Shown here: positions 5,041 to 5,111 of the stretch, in pieces
Numbering within the stretch: the stretch's first letter is position 1
Layout of the letters: every line of letters begins with the position of its first letter
Source: Campylobacteraceae bacterium
Lineage (GTDB): Bacteria > Campylobacterota > Campylobacteria > Campylobacterales > Campylobacteraceae
DNA: 5,111 nucleotides
Assembly (NCBI GenBank): GCA_031256525.1
Contig: JAIRQK010000027.1
Span: 1 to 5,111, forward strand
Reading direction: 5' to 3'
Notes under the pieces: generated by a model
The model's database searches: none
The model's input: only the letters and a program-made list of their open reading frames with translations
Told to the model about the DNA's origin: nothing
Position numbers and translations under genes: made by a program

Positions 5041-5111
5041 TGACATTTGATGAAGCAAAAACTGCATTACAAGATTTATTGGATAGCAAAGCATATAAAG
5101 ATTTAGAAACA
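5037..5111 (+). CDS. Hypothetical protein, N-terminal 25 codons only (runs off the right edge)
   Basis: An open frame starts at ATG 5037, inside the stop of the previous gene (ATGA at 5037-5040), and continues to the window end. A second ATG at 5040 is equally possible. GGAGA at 5026-5030 lies 6 or 9 bases upstream of the two starts. The visible residues (M-M-T-F-D-E-A-K-T-A-L-Q-D-L-L-D-S-K-A) look like an amphipathic helix with no signal peptide. Overlap and ribosome binding site indicate a coupled partner of the 4579 gene. Too little is visible to name a family. Confidence 0.7.
   Translation, partial: MMTFDEAKTALQDLLDSKAYKDLET

Overview
The window looks like Campylobacterota (Epsilonproteobacteria). 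The sequence is very AT-rich with tightly overlapping genes, and the order lptC, lptA, engB, (acetyltransferase), small membrane protein, mrdA/PBP2 resembles the Campylobacter jejuni Cj0648-Cj0652 neighbourhood as I remember it. The acetyltransferase between engB and the membrane gene is not part of the C. jejuni order as I recall it. A Sulfurimonas-like sulfur or hydrogen oxidiser is plausible, but the genus is a guess.

Positions 1-4279 hold one compact plus-strand operon with no room for internal promoters or terminators. The 3' part of lptC overlaps lptA by 4 bases, and lptA is followed after 3 bases by engB. engB overlaps a GNAT acetyltransferase by 14 bases, and that gene overlaps a polytopic membrane protein by about 34. 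The membrane gene abuts mrdA with no gap. Five of these six genes fit an envelope and growth theme: LptC and LptA carry lipopolysaccharide to the outer membrane, EngB is an essential ribosome-assembly GTPase, and PBP2 is the elongasome transpeptidase. The small membrane protein is a good positional and topological candidate for an unrecognised MreD. The acetyltransferase resembles short ArgA-type N-acetylglutamate synthases and carries a C-terminal three-cysteine motif.

Positions 4280-4578 are about 300 bases of non-coding, extremely AT-rich DNA. They contain a stem-loop just after mrdA, a TATAAT box with no obvious gene behind it, an extended -10 element (TGATAGAAT), and a 23-bp near-perfect inverted repeat that ends 19 bases before the next start codon. 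This marks the change from the conserved operon to what looks like an accessory unit.

Positions 4579-5111 hold two translationally coupled plus-strand genes of unknown function. The first is a complete soluble 153-residue protein with a W-x-I-D-R-E-R motif and an (AG)7 microsatellite. The second starts in an ATGA overlap and runs off the right edge. No tRNA, rRNA, CRISPR array, transposase or integrase was seen.
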